The translations under genes and the position numbers were made by a program. A model generated the notes under the pieces. That model did no database searches, was not told the DNA's origin, and worked only from the letters and a program-made list of their open reading frames with translations. 64,000 nt of DNA from an uncultured Coriobacteriaceae bacterium (GTDB lineage Bacteria; Actinomycetota; Coriobacteriia; Coriobacteriales; Atopobiaceae): positions 1 to 64,000 of the forward strand of contig CADBDT010000009.1 in the NCBI GenBank assembly GCA_902793465.1, given 5' to 3'. Below are positions 60,472 to 64,000 of this stretch, in pieces; position 1 is the first letter of the stretch, and each line of letters begins with the position of its first letter.

Positions 60472-61485
60472 TCAGCCCAACCGTGGTCCCTGCGCTCCCT
60501 CGTTCCAGTCGCGCCATTCAAAGCCGTTGCGCGAGCAGAAGCTCTGGGCCGATGCTAGAAAGTCGGGCTGGTCGGATGCCCAGGCGGCAAAGTCGGGGGT
60601 GTCGCAAACAACGGGGTCGGCCTCGTGGAGGCACAGTATGGACTCCTCAAAGCTGCCCGGCTCAAACGTGGGACGGTCGGGCAGGTAGGTGTCCACGTAC
60701 ATGGGTTGCAGCAGCAGGTAGGCGCCACCTGTGCAAAGCTGGTCGAAGCCGCGCAGCGCCCGTCGTGCGGCGGGCACGCGGCCAAGCTTGTACATAAGCA
60801 AAACGCGGCTTAGGTGGAACCATGCGTTGCCGTGCCGACCCTCGCGCGCGTCGAGCCAGTTAAAGCCGTCCTCGTCCTCCAACCGCGCCATGGCAAGAGC
60901 GCAGGTGTAGCGTGCGCCAAGCGCGTCTAGGGGCGCGCGTGCCATAAGGTCTGCGCAGTAGTCCGCGGCTATCCTAAAGCGGGCGGTGTTTATGCAGGTG
61001 CGGGCGAGGGCAGCCTGGAGGCGAAGCCGCGGACGCGCAAAAACGTTGGCCCATGCGTCGCCGGCTGCCGGAATCTCAATTTCTCCCTGCTCCTTTGCAA
61101 GATCCTCGTGCAAGCTGCACAAGCGCTCAAACAGATCGTTTTGCGGAAGGTCGGAGGCAAGCAGTTGCAGCGTTTGCGCATCCACACAGTTCTGGTCTAG
61201 GGCAAGGGCGTTCTGGCATGCCTTAACGAGCGCCTTGTTTCTGCGGTCGCGTTCTGCGGCATACTGCATGTCGTCCAGAAGGTCGTCGTCCTTGCGCGAT
61301 TCCGCATGCGCGGCCAAGGCGCGGGCAACGAGCAAGAAAGCCTGCTCCTCGTTGTCGTCCACAAAGTCTGCGGGCTTGTTGTGCACTGCCAGCTCCAGCT
61401 CTTCAAACGCCTCGTCCGACATATTGCCGAGCGAGCGTCGGCGTTTGAGCGCCAAACGTTGTTCGAGCTCTTTGCGTGCGTTCAC
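60472..61485 (-). CDS. TPR-like helical repeat protein, second of a coupled pair
   Basis: 337 aa, starting with GTG 61485 (GGAGG upstream), whose GTGA overlaps the upstream gene's TGA stop. The protein is almost entirely helical, Ala/Leu/Arg/Asp-rich, with TPR-like pairs (KALVKACQNALALDQNCVDA, TRFRIAADYCADLMARAPLD-type units). No enzymatic motif. It may be a scaffold or stress-related protein; similar pairs of TPR-like proteins are of unknown function. Confidence 0.65.
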   Translation of the reverse strand: MNARKELEQRLALKRRRSLGNMSDEAFEELELAVHNKPADFVDDNEEQAFLLVARALAAHAESRKDDDLLDDMQYAAERDRRNKALVKACQNALALDQNCVDAQTLQLLASDLPQNDLFERLCSLHEDLAKEQGEIEIPAAGDAWANVFARPRLRLQAALARTCINTARFRIAADYCADLMARAPLDALGARYTCALAMARLEDEDGFNWLDAREGRHGNAWFHLSRVLLMYKLGRVPAARRALRGFDQLCTGGAYLLLQPMYVDTYLPDRPTFEPGSFEESILCLHEADPVVCDTPDFAAWASDQPDFLASAQSFCSRNGFEWRDWNEGAQGPRLG

Positions 61486-62537
61486 CGTTTGCCTCCGTCG
61501 ATGTTGGGATCGCCTGGCATTTGCTGGGCCATTACGGTTAGCATGGCCTGAGGTGCAATTTGCGCGGTCTTCTCTATAACCCAGCTGCTTAGCACTCCGC
61601 GGCCTTGCAGGTCCACGCCCTCCTGCAGCAGTACCGTTGCCTCGGATAACGCGAGTATGAGCTCGTCTTCGCTGTAGGGCGCTACAGCCAGACGCGCAAA
61701 CACTCCGTCGGGCAGCTCGTTTTGGCGTATGAGCGCCTCGGCGGCGTGCGGGTAGCGCAATATTATGTTGCGGATGCAGGTGAGCGCCCGATCCTCCTGG
61801 TGCCGCTTGAACGCAATTGCAAGAAGTGCAAGCTGCGACCAGGCATCGTCGCAAGCTCGCATTGTTCTTTTGCCGCAATCGTTAAAGTGACGGATAAGCC
61901 CAGCCTCGTCCTCGAGCTTTGCATAGGCGAGCGATGCGGTAAAGCGCACGTCGGCCTTGTCGTGTGGGTCCAGCTCCATTGCCTTGTTGCAGAGTCGTAT
62001 GGCCTCGCGGTTGCGTCCGCATATGAGCGCTTCCTCGGCCTGCGTGGCAATCCAGCGCAGGTAGGGGCGCATGGCGAGGTCTGCCAACAGGCGACGCCGC
62101 TCGTCCAGCTCCTCTTGCTCTGCGGCAGCCCGCTGTTCCTCGCAGTAGGAGCGTACCTCTGGGGCATTTTGGTCCAAAAAGGTTAGGAACGTATCAAACG
62201 ACTGGCTTGTGGCGGCGGTCTTCATGCGTAGCGCATCGTAGCAGTGCGGATCAATTTGGATGGCCTCGTCCAAGATGCGGTGCGACTCCTCAATAATCTC
62301 CTTGGCCCGCGCCTCTTCGGCAAAGGGGAGCTCGTAGTCTATGTTCTTGGATGCTAGAACCACCAGGTGAAAGGCGCGGTCGCTGTCCGACTGCGGTAGC
62401 GAGTCGCGGTCTTGGGCAAAGCGACGACCAAACGAAGCAAAGGCGCGCGTTGCCTCGCCAACGTCGCTGATGTCCAACGAGCTTGCAAAGCGAAGACCAA
62501 GCCGTGTGTAGTCTTCTCGTTGTGGGTCGAATGCCAT
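61482..62537 (-). CDS. TPR-like helical repeat protein, first of a coupled pair
   Basis: 351 aa. MAFDPQREDYTRLGLRFASS..., with TPR-like units such as IIEESHRILDEAIQIDPHCY and AEEALICGRNREAIRLCNKAMELDP. It overlaps the following gene by 4 bp. Similar composition and length suggest the two are paralogues or partners. It starts 92 bp from the divergent pentapeptide-repeat gene. GAAAGGGGG precedes the ATG. Confidence 0.68.
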   Translation of the reverse strand: MAFDPQREDYTRLGLRFASSLDISDVGEATRAFASFGRRFAQDRDSLPQSDSDRAFHLVVLASKNIDYELPFAEEARAKEIIEESHRILDEAIQIDPHCYDALRMKTAATSQSFDTFLTFLDQNAPEVRSYCEEQRAAAEQEELDERRRLLADLAMRPYLRWIATQAEEALICGRNREAIRLCNKAMELDPHDKADVRFTASLAYAKLEDEAGLIRHFNDCGKRTMRACDDAWSQLALLAIAFKRHQEDRALTCIRNIILRYPHAAEALIRQNELPDGVFARLAVAPYSEDELILALSEATVLLQEGVDLQGRGVLSSWVIEKTAQIAPQAMLTVMAQQMPGDPNIDGGKR

Positions 62538-62629
62538 GGTCCCCCTTTCGCTCTGCAGAGGCGTTTACCAAACAGGTTTTGTATCCTAGCATGGTAGCTT
62601 ATTGGTGTGCAATGGGGGAGGAGCGCTAC

Positions 62630-63259
62630 GTGGATACGCTAATAGACGCGTTTGAGCGTGCTCGGAACGCGGACGACCTGTACGTGGAGGGCATTCAAGC
62701 GACGGGCCAGCAGGTAGACCAGCTTGCCGACCTCTCGTTTTTTGAGCTTCATGGGGTCGAGCTGGAGCACTGCTCGTTTGTGGGCGCAAGCATGGCCAAG
62801 GTGAGCCTGTACGATTGCACGCTTGTTGGCTGCGACCTGTCCAACGCAAACTTGGAACAGGCCTACTTTGCGCGAACGCGTTTGGTGGGCTGTAAGCTGG
62901 AGGGCGCCCAACTGCATAAGGCTTTCTTTCGCTCCACCCGTCTTACGGACTGCATGTGCAGGTACGCCAATCTTGGTGAGGCAAAGCTCGAGGGGTCGAG
63001 TCTTACTGGCTGCGACCTGCGCGAGTCGTTTGTTAACGAGGTTCGCTTTGTGCGTGGTGCGAGGCTGGAGCATTGCAACTTGGAGCGGGCGGACCTCTTT
63101 GGCACGCGACTTCGGGGCATGGATGTATCTACCTGCAACATTGCAGGGATTATGGTGGGCGACAACCACCTTGAGCTGCAAGGAATGCGCATTTCGCCCG
63201 ACCAGGCCGTGGACCTGGTGGGTCTTTTGGGCGTAAAGGTGCTGGACGCCGACGTGTGA
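62630..63259 (+). CDS. Pentapeptide-repeat protein
   Basis: 209 aa from GTG 62630, chosen because GGAGGAG lies 7-13 nt upstream; ATG 62612 in the same frame is possible. Residues about 45-190 are pentapeptide repeats of the A(D/N)Lxx type: LSNANLEQAYFARTRL, CKLEGAQLHKAFFRS, YANLGEAKLEGSSLTGCDL. These build a right-handed beta-helix. Some such proteins mimic DNA and protect gyrase (MfpA/Qnr), but many have no known role. The cysteines spaced through the repeats (ten or so) are notable. Confidence 0.85.
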   Translation: MDTLIDAFERARNADDLYVEGIQATGQQVDQLADLSFFELHGVELEHCSFVGASMAKVSLYDCTLVGCDLSNANLEQAYFARTRLVGCKLEGAQLHKAFFRSTRLTDCMCRYANLGEAKLEGSSLTGCDLRESFVNEVRFVRGARLEHCNLERADLFGTRLRGMDVSTCNIAGIMVGDNHLELQGMRISPDQAVDLVGLLGVKVLDADV

Positions 63260-63344
63260 GGTGCACCCCACGCACGCGGGCGATCAAGGACGTTCCTAGC
63301 AAGGGCCAGTTCCTGGCAGCCGCTTCTTAGAGCGGTATCGGGTA

Positions 63345-63589
63345 CACAATTGCGATGCGCTTCCGAAAAACCCCAGCTCGCAGACAGTTGTAAGGGGGTG
63401 TTTTGGTAGTTGTGCTCTCGGCAAACTTTTCCGGAGAACACAACTACCAAACCGCAACATAAAATGTGGTAAAAGGCCAGTTCGCACTCGTTAATTAGCG
63501 ATGGCTTTTGTAGTTGTGCACTGTCTGAATTTTGGTAAGAGTGCACAACTACATCTTGGGTAGTAACCTATCAAAAAGGGTACTCCCCA
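63345..63589 (+). repeat. Structured compound repeat, copy 3
   Basis: Same layout as at 5915 and 45103, with a degraded left end (CACAATTGC). Box CCGAAAAACCCCAGCTCGC; hairpin TTTTGGTAGTTGTGCTC/GAACACAACTACCAAA; box GGTAAAAGGCCAGTTCGC (about 63469); hairpin GTAGTTGTGCACT/GAGTGCACAACTAC. A last CCTATCAAAAAGGGTACTCC half-unit follows. The stem word in this copy is GTTGTGCACT rather than GTTGTGAACT, with the partner arm changed to match. Confidence 0.82.
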
Positions 63590-63835
63590 CCGCCATTAAG
63601 TTAGCGCTGTGCACATTGGGGATACTCCCCTGCGGGTACATCGCGGATGAGCCGGATCCCAACGAAGGCCCTGCTCGCGCTGTGCACATTGGGGATATTC
63701 CCCTGCGGGTACATCGCGGATGAGCCGGATCCCAACGAAGGCCCTGCTCGCGATGTACCCGATGGGGAGTATTCCCAATGTGCACAGCGCCCCCAGACCC
63801 TTAACTAAATGGCGCTGGGTACTCCCCCTTGATAG
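63590..63835. repeat. Composite palindrome array (includes GTACAT palindrome 15) with an internal direct duplication
   Basis: CACCGCCATTAAGTTAGCGC starts it. Then GCTGTGCACATTGGGGATAC through GCCCTGCTCGC occurs twice in direct order (63606-63678 and 63679-63751). The right half CGATGTACCCGATGGGGAGT...AATGTGCACAGCGC follows. Finally comes inverted TTAACTAAATGGCG and GTACTCCCCCTTGATAGG. It lies between the pentapeptide gene and the convergent Mur ligase. Confidence 0.8.
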
Positions 63836-63847
63836 GTTAATAGCCTG

Positions 63848-64000
63848 CTACAACAGGCTGCGCACGAGCTCGCCGTCGGGAACCATGGCCGCGGGTCCGT
63901 TGGCGCGCAGCTGCCGCGCCTCGTGGCCTTTGCCCAGCACGCATACGACGGCGGGGCGGCCGGCGTTGCGGGCAAGCTCCATCGCACGGCGTACGGCTTG
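63848..64000 (-). CDS. Mur ligase C-terminus (MurE-like), partial
   Basis: 50 codons at the right edge on the minus strand, ending in TAG at 63848: QAVRRAMELARNAGRPAVVC, VLGKGHEARQLRANGPAAMV, PDGELVRSLL. The GKGHE motif is the hallmark of the C-terminal domain of MurE-type UDP-N-acetylmuramyl-tripeptide synthetases, which add the third peptide residue in peptidoglycan synthesis. Only the end is visible, so the exact enzyme and added amino acid cannot be told. Confidence 0.72.
   Translation of the reverse strand, partial: QAVRRAMELARNAGRPAVVCVLGKGHEARQLRANGPAAMVPDGELVRSLL

Overview
The window looks like a chromosomal stretch of a GC-rich actinobacterium of class Coriobacteriia, probably Atopobiaceae (Olsenella/Atopobium-like). 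This rests on the gene set: a transketolase split into two genes, an amidophosphoribosyltransferase homologue without its N-terminal cysteine, a FIST-GGDEF protein, multi-cluster 4Fe-4S proteins and a PhoB-type two-component system. Intergenic regions are also packed with long perfect palindromes. The taxonomic call is an inference; no rRNA is present.

Layout. (1) 1-5300 is an accessory region. It has two inverted partial copies of an AbiEii-like nucleotidyltransferase toxin gene (98-bp perfect inverted repeat), the 3'-end copy broken by two short tandem duplications. It also holds a chimera of a four-helix bAvd-like domain with ChW repeats, an AAA-ATPase/PD-(D/E)XK protein and an IS21 remnant, and it ends at a tRNA-Glu gene with a 21-bp duplicate of the tRNA 3' end. 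(2) 5300-9420: a GTP pyrophosphokinase-like alarmone synthetase in an apparent operon with a response regulator and histidine kinase, then a DUF2442-XRE protein. (3) 9540-26740: isocitrate dehydrogenase, a degenerate-GGDEF/EAL protein, small membrane proteins, an HTH/Ser-Thr kinase pair, a PurF-like protein, a DUF3825 protein, a polysaccharide deacetylase, a glycosyltransferase, TrmB, a membrane protein and the transketolase halves. (4) 27430-32400, mostly minus strand: a DnaQ-fold exonuclease, a HelD-like helicase, a thioesterase, a small protein and a tyrosine phosphatase. (5) 32600-41100: galK-galT, a DUF2252 protein, an iron alcohol dehydrogenase, a cupin and groES-groEL. (6) 41200-48200: FIST-GGDEF, DUF1810, a 4Fe-4S protein and YchF, whose 3' end is duplicated around a DUF2442-DUF4160 pair and faces a second, inverted pair. 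(7) 48300-56200: two zinc-ribbon proteins, a double-HTH regulator, an SPFH protein and an LCP cell-wall ligase. (8) 56500-60110: a polar amino-acid ABC transporter (binding protein, two permeases, ATPase). (9) 60470-64000: two translationally coupled TPR-like proteins, a pentapeptide-repeat protein and the end of a Mur ligase.

The most unusual aspect is the repeat content. About fifteen long palindromes centred on GGTACAT/ATGTACC sit just after genes and may act as terminators. A second family of about 250 bp occurs three times (5915, 45103, 63345) and carries two boxes of the form GGTAAAA-nn-CCAGTT with paired stem words. A fourth, rearranged element at 26901 keeps the box but uses a different stem word.
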